Notes: generated from the sequence alone by a model not told the origin. 32,843 bases of DNA from Acinetobacter bereziniae (GCA_009912575.1 WNDP01000039.1:1-32843), one strand, 5' to 3'. Positions 7,626-16,810 are shown, counted from the first letter of the stretch. Numbers and translations: made by a program.

Positions 7626-9863
7626 TTATTGGTCTTGAACATCGGTTAGATGATCCAGTTTTTTCTGGAAATATTCACCTTGCAAGAATCGAACATCAAC
7701 ATTCCAAGCATTGGCAAATAAACTCATATCATTGAGGTTTTTCAATAGCATCTCAACAGGTTTAATGGCTTGATACTTCTCAAGAGTATGCTGGAACTGG
7801 CTCATAGTTGCATCACTGTTAAGCTTCTGCGTAAATTTCTCATCCAGTGTTAAGAAGTGAATGTCTAATTGTTTTAAGATGGTTTCACTTGAAATGCTTG
7901 AGCCAAAACGGCGTATTGAAATCTCTGCACCATGATCTCGTAAAACTGCAAATTGCTTTTGTGTTTCTATGATACTTTTTGCGATATCTTCTTCATCAAA
8001 CTGTAAAATTAGTGGATGAGATTGACGACTTCCAACGATAGTCAGTAGTTTGGAAATAAGCTCTGGAAATTGTTTGTCGTGGAATAACACATGTCGATTT
8101 AAGTTAACAATTAACTTTGCTTCTGGATATTGGGTAATAAAGTTATGTAGCTGTTTACAAGCTTCAACTAAAATCCAACGATCTAGCTTAATTGAAAGCT
8201 CAATGTCATCATCCAATTCTATTAAGTTGCTGACTTTTTTCCATTGATTTTCAAAAATAAAACCACTTGTCACTTCATAAGTATTCAGACTCGTGTCTTG
8301 TTTATCATAAAGTTGTTGATATTTTAACTGAATTTCACCTTTCTCTAATGATTGGGTGATTTGATCTAAAATAGGTGCATTTTTGAAAATTGGTTTGTCT
8401 TGTATATCTTGGGTCGTGATTTCTTGGCTTAAGCTTAGCGAGTCGGGTTGTGTTTTTGGTTCTAACTGAATTGATTGAGGTTCAAATTGTAGTGGTTCAG
8501 CCGAATCGTATGTAGGTTCTACCAAGGACAATTCAATTTTAGTATCCTGTAATGTTGCAGTTAACTGCTGTTCAGATACAGAATCTTTTTTGCTTAAACG
8601 ATGATTATAAGCCTGTTCTAAAACATCATTAAAATTACTTTCAGTGAAGGTATTTTGCTGAATGTTGGCATAACCAATTTTCACGCTCAATGGATAAGTT
8701 GTTCCTTCAATTTCGAGCAGTTGTGGTTTTTCTAAAGCCTGTAAGCCATGGATGCGTGATTCAAGAATAGCATCCGATTCAGCTTGTAAAATTACGGCAT
8801 AGAGCAACATATCAATTTGATATACCGTTGTATTGGTTTGTTCTTTAATGAATGCTTTAAAGCCTTCAAGATACTGAATTGCTGTTTTCCAGTTCGATAC
8901 CAAAATATTTTCAGGGCAAGCGGCAAAACTAAACAAAACCAGTGCATTGGATTTTGCAGGTTGGTTAATTAAGGCATATTGAATTTGCTGTAAACTACTG
9001 GCCATAGGACTGATTACTTTTTTGGTTAATTCAGTCTGTTGAGTTGTCGCTTTCTGAGAGGCAGAGTTTGTTTCAATCGTAATTTGAATGCAATCTTCTT
9101 CATTTGAAGGTAGAAATTCGATTTTTAAGGGATTCTCTGATTTAGCATTTTTATTGAGTGTGTCAATTTCAAAACGTGCCAAATCAAATTGGCCTTGAGA
9201 TATCTTTTTAAACCGTTGTTTAAAATCATTGATGTTTTGTGGTTGTAAAATATCAAGCAAGGGTAAACCAACGATTTCATTTTCATCTTTTAAGCCAAAT
9301 AGTTTTAAATATTCAGCATTGGCTTGAGTATGAATTCCTTCCTGAATCAATGCGACTGCTTTATGTTGTTCTTCAACCAAAGCTTGTGCTTGATTTTTTG
9401 CACTTTCGAGATCGCTAAGCAGGTGTTGTTTGGTTTGTAGCGTACGACTATAAGATAAGGCCCGAATCAAGCTAATGTAAAAACGCTCAGTATATTCTAA
9501 ATTGACAACATCATAGATGCCTTTTTGAATATAGGATTGATATTGACTGTGTTGATAATCATCAGGTTTTAAAAATAAAACAGGAATATCAATCTCAGCA
9601 GAAGCTTGGATTAAAGTGACGGCTTGTTCGAGTTTGATATCGTAAGCTCGGCCGAAAATGATCAAATCCCAAGACGTATTGAGTTGCTTTTCAAAGCTTT
9701 TTAATTCATCAAGCAAAATAGCTTGTACTTGATGGTTTTTACTTTGAAATAGGCTGACAATTTCATTATAGCGTATTTGATTATCATCAATAATAAGTAA
9801 TCTAGTTTCCGAGAGTTTTAATTTTTTCGATAATAATAAATTTCTCACTTTAAAGCTTCCCAT
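7626..9863 (-). CDS. FimX-like protein: degenerate REC-PAS-GGDEF-EAL
   Basis: The product is a cytosolic protein of about 745 residues with the layout of FimX-type c-di-GMP effectors. Residues 20-140 form a receiver-like domain that keeps the acidic IIDDN cluster, but FGRAYD replaces the usual phosphoacceptor strand. Residues about 165-265 are PAS-like; 290-425 match a GGDEF fold without a GGDEF motif. Residues 500-740 form an EAL-like domain with EVT (530-532) in place of EAL and RRFGSS in place of the DDFG motif, so it is probably not a phosphodiesterase. The Arg usually following EAL is Gly here, so c-di-GMP binding is not assured. The start at 9863 overlaps the upstream gene by 19 bases; an alternative GTG at 9848 would give a GTGA start/stop overlap. 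A role in type IV pili or twitching is inferred from FimX. Confidence 0.75.
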   Translation of the reverse strand: MGSFKVRNLLLSKKLKLSETRLLIIDDNQIRYNEIVSLFQSKNHQVQAILLDELKSFEKQLNTSWDLIIFGRAYDIKLEQAVTLIQASAEIDIPVLFLKPDDYQHSQYQSYIQKGIYDVVNLEYTERFYISLIRALSYSRTLQTKQHLLSDLESAKNQAQALVEEQHKAVALIQEGIHTQANAEYLKLFGLKDENEIVGLPLLDILQPQNINDFKQRFKKISQGQFDLARFEIDTLNKNAKSENPLKIEFLPSNEEDCIQITIETNSASQKATTQQTELTKKVISPMASSLQQIQYALINQPAKSNALVLFSFAACPENILVSNWKTAIQYLEGFKAFIKEQTNTTVYQIDMLLYAVILQAESDAILESRIHGLQALEKPQLLEIEGTTYPLSVKIGYANIQQNTFTESNFNDVLEQAYNHRLSKKDSVSEQQLTATLQDTKIELSLVEPTYDSAEPLQFEPQSIQLEPKTQPDSLSLSQEITTQDIQDKPIFKNAPILDQITQSLEKGEIQLKYQQLYDKQDTSLNTYEVTSGFIFENQWKKVSNLIELDDDIELSIKLDRWILVEACKQLHNFITQYPEAKLIVNLNRHVLFHDKQFPELISKLLTIVGSRQSHPLILQFDEEDIAKSIIETQKQFAVLRDHGAEISIRRFGSSISSETILKQLDIHFLTLDEKFTQKLNSDATMSQFQHTLEKYQAIKPVEMLLKNLNDMSLFANAWNVDVRFLQGEYFQKKLDHLTDVQDQ

Positions 9864-11599
9864 ACATCTTGATTATTCAAATTGGTAGATTGGAGTTGAA
9901 TGAACTGTTCAATACGATGATTTTCTTCATCATTGATCAATTCAAATTCGAACTGTACAAAACTCTGGGTAATTAACAATGTTTTTGTTAAATACACCTT
10001 AATTTCCTCAGTATCTAAACGCAGATAAATTGCTTGCTGTTCTTTAAAAAAGGGTAGATTAGGTAAAATAATTGAAGTATTTGACTCATTTAAATTCGGC
10101 ACTTGTACCATGAGGCAAGGGTGGTAATTGATGGTTGAGCGGTCGGCAGGAACTTTTACGGAACAAGGGTAAATATCCTGAGCTAAAACCTCTAACCCCA
10201 CCTCATAGGTTTTCTGGATCGACTGTTTAATCCAACGAATAATTGCACCTTTCCACTTATTATTCAGGCTTTCATTAATTAATATAAACTCACCTGTTCT
10301 TAAGTTGCGAGGTGCTTCATTTGACCAGCGAATACGATAACCATTGATACTGATATCGAGAACTTGTGCTTGATAAATCTGTTTGGCTTCTCGGTCTAAG
10401 CTTTTAATTTGGCTGAGATTTGATGATGTACTTGAGCCTGTTGAAATCGATGAATGAATGTTTAATTCAGACTGAAATGCATAATTATTGTTTAAATTCA
10501 GAGTCTCATAGAAATTTTTAGCTTTGGATAAATAAAAATGTGCAGTCTGTAAACTAAAACAGATTTGCAATTGAGCTGAGTATTCGTAACGTTCATGACG
10601 ACGCTCAATCGTGATTCCTAAGACATTCTGAACATGAAATTTTAGCGCAGCAGATAAATAAACTTGTTCATTCTTAGAGAGATATTCGGTTTCTTTATGA
10701 ATGGTTAGGTTGATATGCTCAAGTAAATTTTGAGTAGAAATGTACAGAGACGTATGGAAGTTTGCATGTTGTTTACGGTTATAAATCGGTGGAATATCTT
10801 TAGAGCCATCGACAATATAACGGGATAAACTGGTTTCTCTAGGTAAAATTTGAACCAACTTTACCCAATCAAAAGTACACTGATAAAGTGCTTGTGTTTC
10901 AGATGGTCGAATTTGATGTGTGTTAAAAATATCCAACAATAACACTTGAGCATAGGCATGTTGAATATTTTGAATAGTAAAATGTGTGCCTTGTAACTGA
11001 TTGATATTAATATTAAATTCTTGGTTTTTTACAGCAAGTTCATATAAGTGATGGGTGGTGAGCCATTGATGAGTCAGTGGACCACTATAGATCATTTGTT
11101 GTTGAACCAATAATAATCCAAGTTGTTCTAAAGCGTAAAAGGTTGCCAATGTACGTGCGGTTTGTAGATTTCTTTTTTGTTTAAAATTGAAAAAAGAGAA
11201 TTTACTTGACGTTAAGGTTTGATGACTTCTTCGTACGATATTGATGTAAACATTGGCAAAATAGGTACGAATTCTCGAGGATAAGTCAATAATATGCTCT
11301 ATCCGATCTGTTTGAGAAAGACCTTGATTTAAAATGCTTTTTTCTAAACTCGATAAAATACTTTCGGTAATTGGATGTAATACCTGAATCAGATCAAAAC
11401 GTAGCATTTCACTACAGTTCAATTCAGCAATTTCACATATAGCGTTTAAAACAGACTCAGACGTATCTCCAAGCTGCATGATTGAGAGTGTAGCAACCCA
11501 CGCACTTACAGAATCTACTGAAGCATTTGCAAAAGTTAAATTTTCTCGTTGTAGAACCGTGATATTTTGAAAAATTTCAGAAATTTCTTTATTTATCAT
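9845..11599 (-). CDS. PilZ-like domain protein upstream of FimX-like protein
   Basis: The product is a 584-residue protein without signal peptide or obvious membrane span. Residues 1-300 are helix-rich and unrecognised. Residues about 405-485 carry the second PilZ motif as DISING (415-420), followed by YRIRW and the beta-strand pattern KGAIIRWIKQ...YEVGLEVL. The first PilZ motif, RxxxR, is not directly adjacent; an RRHER at 333-337 lies 80 residues earlier, so the domain either has an insert or lacks a normal c-di-GMP-binding arginine switch. The gene starts 14 bases after the end of epmB and overlaps the FimX-like gene, implying one transcript and a shared c-di-GMP or surface-motility function. 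The function is inferred. Confidence 0.65.
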   Translation of the reverse strand: MINKEISEIFQNITVLQRENLTFANASVDSVSAWVATLSIMQLGDTSESVLNAICEIAELNCSEMLRFDLIQVLHPITESILSSLEKSILNQGLSQTDRIEHIIDLSSRIRTYFANVYINIVRRSHQTLTSSKFSFFNFKQKRNLQTARTLATFYALEQLGLLLVQQQMIYSGPLTHQWLTTHHLYELAVKNQEFNININQLQGTHFTIQNIQHAYAQVLLLDIFNTHQIRPSETQALYQCTFDWVKLVQILPRETSLSRYIVDGSKDIPPIYNRKQHANFHTSLYISTQNLLEHINLTIHKETEYLSKNEQVYLSAALKFHVQNVLGITIERRHERYEYSAQLQICFSLQTAHFYLSKAKNFYETLNLNNNYAFQSELNIHSSISTGSSTSSNLSQIKSLDREAKQIYQAQVLDISINGYRIRWSNEAPRNLRTGEFILINESLNNKWKGAIIRWIKQSIQKTYEVGLEVLAQDIYPCSVKVPADRSTINYHPCLMVQVPNLNESNTSIILPNLPFFKEQQAIYLRLDTEEIKVYLTKTLLITQSFVQFEFELINDEENHRIEQFIQLQSTNLNNQDVWEALK

Positions 11600-11930
11600 G
11601 AGCGTTTCAACTCTTAAAAGGTTGTGACTCCAAACAGCGGTGTTTTATTATTTTCTCCCGCAACTTCTCGAACCAGTTTTGGGACAAGATATCCAGGTAA
11701 GCTGGCTAGTACATCCTTATAAATCTGATCAATTTTTTCCGCCCCTAAATCAAAATGATATGCACCCTTTACCTTATCTAAAACATGAAGATAGTAAGGT
11801 AAAACTTGTGCTTCAAAAAGTCGCTGACTTAAATCAACTAAAGTTTGTGCAGAATCATTCACACCTTTGAGTAAAACGGCTTGATTCAACACAAGAATAT
11901 TTTGTTTTGCCAAGTGAGCTAGCTTTGAAC

Positions 11931-11956
11931 AAGTCAAATTATCAAGTCAAATTATC
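11931..11956. repeat. 13-bp tandem duplication in epmB
   Basis: AAGTCAAATTATC occurs twice back to back, followed by AAGT, a 4-base match to the repeat start. In the coding direction it puts TGA directly after the Thr codon of NLT and shifts the frame by one base. Confidence 0.95.
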
Positions 11957-12431
11957 AAGTTCAGCTGGATGATTTGAGTGTACCACTAGAATTACACGTA
12001 GCCTACTGTTTTTCAATAAAGAAACGAGCTCTTCATCGATTCTTTCAGGAATAACAATAGGAACACGTGAATGAATTCTCAGGACTTTAATCTGATTGAG
12101 AGATTCTAGACGTTCTATCCATAGGGCAAGTTTACGATTTGACAACGTTAAAGGGTCACCACCGCTTAAGATCACTTCATTAATTGCAGGATGCTGTTCT
12201 AAATACGTCTTGATATTTAGCCAATCTTCATTTTTAGGCAAATTTTCTTGATAAGGAAAATGTCGACGAAAACAATAGCGACAGTGAACTGCACATGCAC
12301 CAGTCAAGGTCAATAAAAAACGTGATCTATATTTATGTAAAACGCCCGGAATTTGGTTGGCTTGTTCTTCGCCAAGTGGATCTGTTACAAACCCTTCATG
12401 TTCTTCAAGCTCAAGGTGATGAGGTAGGACT

Positions 12432-12445
12432 TGAAGTATGAAGTA
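12432..12445. repeat. 7-bp tandem duplication in epmB
   Basis: TGAAGTA occurs twice back to back. In the coding direction it turns the expected ...LLLQVLPHH into ...LLLHTSSP and a stop, ending the N-terminal frame at 12411. Confidence 0.95.
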
Positions 12446-12650
12446 GCAAGGGATCAAGTGGATTCGCTTGTTCCATTTTTGCTACAAAGGCTCGTGGTAC
12501 ACGTAATTTAAATTGAGCAGATGCCAATATTGCACCAGACAATAGTTGCTGTTTAGACAAGCCAAGAAGTTCTAACAGTTCATTAGGATCGGTCACCAAA
12601 TCACTGAGTTGAGATTGCCAATTTTGCTCTTGATATAAATAATTTAACAT

Positions 12651-13004
12651 GCCACGTGCGATAAAATAGCCAAAGGGAGGAGGTCAAGGTTTAAAATATG
12701 CACTGATTTAATTTGTTCAGCTTAACATTGAAACCTCTAAAACTGTATGAAAATAGATACAGCTTGTTCATGGTAAAGTGCTGAAAGGGTATTCAGTAAA
12801 CATTAAAAAACAATGAATCGAAGATTTTACCCTCAATCTGACTGAACAGGGGTAATTTTTCATTGCTTCACGATGTATTGCTCATTTAGAATACGAAAAA
12901 TGTAAAATACATTCTCTATTGCTTAGAATTATCATGAGAGTCTGTTGATTTGCTGATAGCATCGCAGTAGAGATTTAAATTAGTAAGTTCGGAGTGTGCC
13001 TTTC
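12651..13004. other. epmB-efp divergent intergenic region
   Basis: This is 354 bases without a gene. It should hold the divergent promoters of epmB and efp. A possible efp promoter is TTGCTC (12878-12883) with TAAAAT (12903-12908), but the 19-base spacing is poor, so I do not call it. No terminator or repeat was seen. Confidence 0.5.
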
Positions 13005-13574
13005 ATGGCCTATTATTCTACAAATGATTTCAAAGCTGGCCTAAAGGTTATGCTTGATGGTAACCCATGTTCAATCATGGAAAACGAATATGTAAAACCA
13101 GGTAAAGGTCAAGCGTTTAACCGTGTAAAACTACGTAACCTAAGATCGGGTAAAGTATTAGAAAAAACTTTCAAATCAGGTGAGTCTTTAGAAGCAGCTG
13201 ATATTGTTGAAGTTGAAATGGATTATCTATACAACGATGGTGAGTTGTGGAATTTCATGGATCCAGTATCTTTTGAACAAATTGCTGCTGATAAAGCTGC
13301 AATGGGTGATGCTGCGAAATGGTTAAAAGACGATTCAAATGAAAAATGTACAATTATGCTGTTCAATGGTATTCCGTTAAACGTCAGCGCACCAAACTTT
13401 GTCGTTTTGAAAATTGTTGAAACTGATCCAGGCGTTCGTGGTGATACTTCAGGTGGCGGTGGTAAACCAGCTAAACTTGAAACAGGTGCTGTAGTACGTG
13501 TTCCATTATTCGTACAGCAAGAAGAAAGCGTTCGTGTAGATACCCGTACTGGTGATTACTTAGAACGTGCTTAA
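13005..13574 (+). CDS. efp: Translation elongation factor P
   Basis: EF-P is a 189-residue tRNA-shaped factor that binds between the ribosomal P and E sites and relieves stalling at polyproline stretches. KPGKGQAF at 31-38 puts the modified lysine at Lys34, as in E. coli EF-P, so this is a beta-lysylation (EpmA/EpmB) type rather than the Arg32 rhamnosylated type. The C-terminal OB domains are complete and end in [12 protein letters not shown] 13005 is chosen over an in-frame GTG at 12996, because GGAG (12991-12994) is 10 bases from the ATG and only one from the GTG. The modifying gene epmB next to it is broken, so Lys34 may be unmodified in this strain. Confidence 0.97.
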   Translation: MAYYSTNDFKAGLKVMLDGNPCSIMENEYVKPGKGQAFNRVKLRNLRSGKVLEKTFKSGESLEAADIVEVEMDYLYNDGELWNFMDPVSFEQIAADKAAMGDAAKWLKDDSNEKCTIMLFNGIPLNVSAPNFVVLKIVETDPGVRGDTSGGGGKPAKLETGAVVRVPLFVQQEESVRVDTRTGDYLERA

Positions 13575-13600
13575 TCATTTAATGTAAAATGATGATGCAA

Positions 13601-13628
13601 GGGGATGATGAAAATCATCCCTTTTTTG
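13601..13628 (+). terminator. Terminator after efp
   Basis: GGGATGAT (13602-13609) pairs with ATCATCCC (13614-13621) and is followed by TTTTTTG. Confidence 0.88.
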
Positions 13629-13951
13629 TTTTTAAATGCAATATAAATGCAGTGATATGGCTTCACCAACAACCAATAAAATTTCGACTAAAGTCGTAGA
13701 TCGACACCCCATAATAAATAGTAGAGTCAAATAGTCGGAATATGACAAGAATGATAAAAATAACAATGTAAAGGTTTAAGTCATTGTGATGTCATGCTAA
13801 TAGTACATATTCAGACCAGTTTTACATCCAAAGTCTTAGATGAAAACAAAAAAATGAGGAGTAGAGTCACCAAGGAAAGAGTCACACGGAAATGCATTAC
13901 GCTTTTTAAAAACAATGGAACTGCTTTTTGTAATCAAGATGTGAGGTTTTA
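13629..13951 (+). promoter_or_regulatory. cstA upstream region with short repeats
   Basis: This is 323 bases without a gene before cstA. It contains a small hairpin, CGACT-AA-AGTCG (13685-13696). A 10-base direct repeat AGTAGAGTCA occurs at 13720-13729 and 13860-13869, with a further AGAGTCA at about 13879-13885. These may be regulator sites for the nutrient-controlled cstA gene, but no known consensus was recognised. Confidence 0.35.
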
Positions 13952-16057
13952 ATGGAAAATATTCAGACAAAGTCATCCCCTTTATCGAAATTGATATGGG
14001 TGATTGTCGCCATAATTGGTGCAGTATCTTTTGGAATACTCGCAGTCAGCAAAGGTGAGCATGTAAATGCCGTATGGTTAGTGCTTGCTGCGGTATGTGT
14101 CTATAGCATTGCATATCGTTTTTATAGTTTATTTATTGCCAATAAAGTTTTTGAACTGAACCCAAGACGGTTAACTCCTGCCCATCGTTTAGCTGATGGT
14201 CTGGACTATGTCCCGACCAATAAATATGTACTTTTTGGTCATCATTTTGCAGCAATTGCAGGTGCAGGGCCATTAGTGGGGCCTATTCTTGCTGCGCAAA
14301 TGGGTTACTTACCCGGTACGATATGGCTCTTAGTCGGTGTGGTTTTAGCTGGTGCTGTTCAGGACTTTTTGGTTCTGTTTATCTCAACACGTCGAGACGG
14401 ACGTTCATTGGGAGAAATGGCAAAGCAAGAGCTGGGTTCGTTCGCTGGTGTTGTGGTGATGCTTGGTGCATTAGGGGTGATGATCATTATCCTTGCTGTA
14501 TTGGCTTTGGTGGTGGTTAAGGCTCTTGCGCATAGCCCGTGGGGCGTGTTCAGTATTGCGGCAACGATACCGATTGCCTTGTTCATGGGGGTATATATGC
14601 GTTATATCCGCCCTGGACGAATTGCAGAAGTTTCAATTATTGGCTTTGTCTTGATGATGGCTGCAATTGTATATGGCGGTAATGTTGCTGCTGATCCTTA
14701 TTGGGGACCATTCTTTACCCTAACAGGGACACAATTGACTTGGGCGCTTATCATTTATGGATTTGTAGCTTCAGTTTTACCTGTATGGTTGTTATTGGCA
14801 CCTCGTGATTATTTGTCAACCTTTTTAAAAATTGGGGTAATTGCAGGTTTAGTAGTTGGTATTATTGTGGCTATGCCAATGTTAAAAATGCCTTCGGTTA
14901 CGCATTTTGTTGATGGTACAGGTCCTGTATTTGCTGGATCAATGTTCCCATTCTTATTTATTACCATTGCTTGTGGTGCGATTTCTGGTTTCCATGCTTT
15001 AGTTTCTTCAGGAACTACACCTAAACTGATTGATAACGAAGTCAATATTCGTGTAATCGGTTATGGCGGTATGCTCATGGAATCATTTGTCGCAATTATG
15101 GCAATGATTTGTGCAACTGTACTTGAGCCAGGTGTTTATTTTGCGATTAATGCACCTGCGGCGGCGGTATTGGGTACTACTGTAGAAAGCGCTGCAGAAG
15201 CAGTACGTAATCTTGGATTTGTGGTTACACCTGAAACATTGAGTCTGCTTGCAAAAGAAGTGGGCGAAAGCACCATTCTTTCTCGTACAGGTGGTGCGCC
15301 AACATTTGCAATTGGTATGGCACATATCATCACGGATATTTTTAATAATCGTTCGATGATGGCGTTCTGGTATCACTTTGCGATTCTATTTGAAGCATTG
15401 TTTATTTTGACTGCGGTTGATGCGGGTACACGTGCTTGCCGTTTTATGGTTCAGGATACCGTTGGAATAGTTGTTCCTGCGCTAAAAAATTCACATAACT
15501 TCTTTGGCAACATGATTGGTACAGCGGTGGCAGTTGCAGGCTGGGGCTTTTTTGTTTATCAAGGTGTTGTTGATCCGCTGGGTGGTATTAATAGTTTGTG
15601 GCCTTTATTTGGTATTGGTAACCAAATGCTTGCTGCTATGGCGCTTATTCTAGGCACAGTCATTCTATTTAAAATGAAAAAAGAAAAGTATGTGTGGGTC
15701 ACGATTGTACCTACAGTTTTCCTCTTCATTACTTGTATGACAGCGGGTTGGCAAAAAATATTCCATTCAAATCCGAAGATTGGTTTTTTAGCACAAGCAG
15801 ATAAATTCTCAGCTGCGATTGCTCAGGGTGAAATTTTAAAACCTGCAAAAACACTTGAAGAGATGCAAACGATTGTTTTATCGAATCAGATCAATGCAGC
15901 CTTGTGTGCATTCTTTATGATTGTTGCAGTTGTCATGTTGGTTGCTGCAATTGGGGTAATCCGCCGTGCATTGGCAAGTCCTACGCCAACAGTCAATGAA
16001 GCACCTGCTGTATATGCAGATCCAGAAGAAACTGTTGTTACATCTGCAAAGCATTAA
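13952..16057 (+). CDS. cstA: Carbon starvation protein CstA (pyruvate/peptide permease family)
   Basis: The product is a polytopic inner-membrane transporter of 701 residues, the same length as E. coli CstA, whose family includes the pyruvate importers CstA and BtsT. Conserved blocks include LADGLDYVPT, HHFAAIAGAGPLVGPILAAQ, FHALVSSGTTPKL, SRTGGAPTFAIGMAH and LWPLFGIGNQMLAAMAL. About 16 hydrophobic helices are visible. The ATG follows GTGAGG with a 5-base gap. The small YbdD-type gene follows 25 bases after the stop and is usually a functional partner. Induction under carbon limitation is the family expectation; the promoter was not pinned down. Confidence 0.95.
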   Translation: MENIQTKSSPLSKLIWVIVAIIGAVSFGILAVSKGEHVNAVWLVLAAVCVYSIAYRFYSLFIANKVFELNPRRLTPAHRLADGLDYVPTNKYVLFGHHFAAIAGAGPLVGPILAAQMGYLPGTIWLLVGVVLAGAVQDFLVLFISTRRDGRSLGEMAKQELGSFAGVVVMLGALGVMIIILAVLALVVVKALAHSPWGVFSIAATIPIALFMGVYMRYIRPGRIAEVSIIGFVLMMAAIVYGGNVAADPYWGPFFTLTGTQLTWALIIYGFVASVLPVWLLLAPRDYLSTFLKIGVIAGLVVGIIVAMPMLKMPSVTHFVDGTGPVFAGSMFPFLFITIACGAISGFHALVSSGTTPKLIDNEVNIRVIGYGGMLMESFVAIMAMICATVLEPGVYFAINAPAAAVLGTTVESAAEAVRNLGFVVTPETLSLLAKEVGESTILSRTGGAPTFAIGMAHIITDIFNNRSMMAFWYHFAILFEALFILTAVDAGTRACRFMVQDTVGIVVPALKNSHNFFGNMIGTAVAVAGWGFFVYQGVVDPLGGINSLWPLFGIGNQMLAAMALILGTVILFKMKKEKYVWVTIVPTVFLFITCMTAGWQKIFHSNPKIGFLAQADKFSAAIAQGEILKPAKTLEEMQTIVLSNQINAALCAFFMIVAVVMLVAAIGVIRRALASPTPTVNEAPAVYADPEETVVTSAKH

Positions 16058-16082
16058 TTGACTAAAAAGTGAGGTGAGTAAG

Positions 16083-16385
16083 ATGAATCTTAAATTCGCC
16101 AAAGGTGGTAAGACGGTAATTTATAAAATCATTAAAATGACCATTATGTCGCAAAAGGATCTCATTTTTAATCCTAAGAATTGGTCTAGAATTGCGACAT
16201 TGTGGACACGTTTACAGCAGAGTTTTCGCTTAATGGTTGGTGTGCCTGATTATCAAAACTATTTGGAACATATGAAAAAGCACCATCCTGACATGGATGC
16301 TATGGATGAGAAAACCTTTCATCGCTACTGTGTGGATGCTCGTTATCCGAGTGCAGGTGGCACGATGAAAAAATGTCCATGTTGA
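16083..16385 (+). CDS. YbdD/YjiX-family small protein, CstA partner
   Basis: The product is a 100-residue protein with a C-terminal YbdD/YjiX domain: LMVGVPDYQNYLEHMKKHHP, then DARYPSAGG, ending in CPC. Family members are about 65-70 residues and are coded next to CstA or BtsT, where they are needed for transport. Here about 35 basic N-terminal residues (FAKGGKTVIYKIIKMTIM) precede the usual core, so translation could instead begin at an internal ATG (16137 or 16146). ATG 16083 has GAGG 8 bases upstream (16071-16074). An in-frame GTG at 16074 overlaps that site and is less likely. Confidence 0.85.
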   Translation: MNLKFAKGGKTVIYKIIKMTIMSQKDLIFNPKNWSRIATLWTRLQQSFRLMVGVPDYQNYLEHMKKHHPDMDAMDEKTFHRYCVDARYPSAGGTMKKCPC

Positions 16386-16440
16386 AATGAGTCTGTAATG
16401 ATATGGAACAGTACTTTGATGCTGTTTTGGATGGTAGTTA

Positions 16441-16466
16441 AAACGGTACTTCGGTACCGTTTTTCA
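16441..16466 (+). terminator. Terminator of the cstA operon
   Basis: AACGGTAC and GTACCGTT form an 8-bp stem closed by a stable TTCG tetraloop, followed by TTTTT. Confidence 0.9.
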
Positions 16467-16559
16467 TTTGGCAGTGATTTAGGTAAGGTATAGTGAATCT
16501 GATGAAAAATTCATACAGTAAAATATCATTTCTCTTAATTATTAAAATTAAAGCGATCA

Positions 16560-16810
16560 ATAAATTGTTTGATGAGCCAAAGCTTGCACTGCTACGCTTT
16601 ACTTCTAAAGTTTAAATTGTTATGCGTAGGCGATACTTTACTTTTTAGAGATGAAAAGTAACAAAAATCTTTCGTTTAACAGGGCTCTTGCGCTGCAAAC
16701 AAAGCAGTGCTTTGTTTTTGCTCACATACACCCGCTCAACATGGCGACATCCATGTCGCCTCACGATAGCAAGTCCATCTATGATTCAAAATGGCGAAGT
16801 AAATCAATGA
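16560..16810. repeat. Palindrome-rich intergenic segment, possible dispersed repeat or gene relic
   Basis: This lies in the 600-base gap between the cstA operon and panE. It is less AT-rich than its surroundings and dense in dyads: AAACAAAGCA-G-TGCTTTGTTT (16697-16717) and GGCGACAT-CC-ATGTCGCC (16743-16760). No open frame of useful length exists on either strand, but minus-strand translation gives protein-like patches interrupted by stops. It has the look of a repeated intergenic element of Acinetobacter or of a decayed small gene. Genome-wide copy number cannot be seen here. The flanks (16467-16560 and 16810-17063) are AT-rich and should include the panE promoter. Confidence 0.35.

Larger units (their letters stand above)
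11614..12650 (-). pseudogene. epmB: Disrupted EF-P beta-lysylation protein EpmB
   Basis: EpmB is a radical-SAM lysine 2,3-aminomutase (KamA family) that makes (R)-beta-lysine for EF-P Lys34. The reading frame is in three pieces. The N-terminal part (12650 down to about 12446) is intact, then runs to a stop at 12411. The middle part (to 11942) holds the Fe-S motif CAVHCRYC, HFPYQEN and LSGGDPL. The C-terminal part (to 11614) holds LLKGVND, YYLHVLDKVKGA and GYLVPKLVREV. Both breaks are exact tandem duplications: TGAAGTA twice (12432-12445) and AAGTCAAATTATC twice (11931-11956). Removing one copy of each leaves 1017 bases, that is 338 codons plus stop, the normal family size, with the expected DPLLLQVLP and ELDNLTCSKL junctions. 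Predicted product: 79 residues, inactive. It lies divergent from efp. Confidence 0.93.

Noticed and set aside
11931-12445. Assembly artefact as the simple explanation of the epmB breaks
   Set aside because: Typical errors are homopolymer indels; exact 7- and 13-base duplications fit real replication slippage better, though raw reads should settle it.
11614-12650. Three separate small genes in place of epmB
   Set aside because: They are consecutive parts of one EpmB protein joined across exact tandem duplications.
15083-15376. Cys-rich minus-strand frame inside cstA
   Set aside because: It is a shadow of the well-conserved cstA coding frame with no ribosome site or family likeness.
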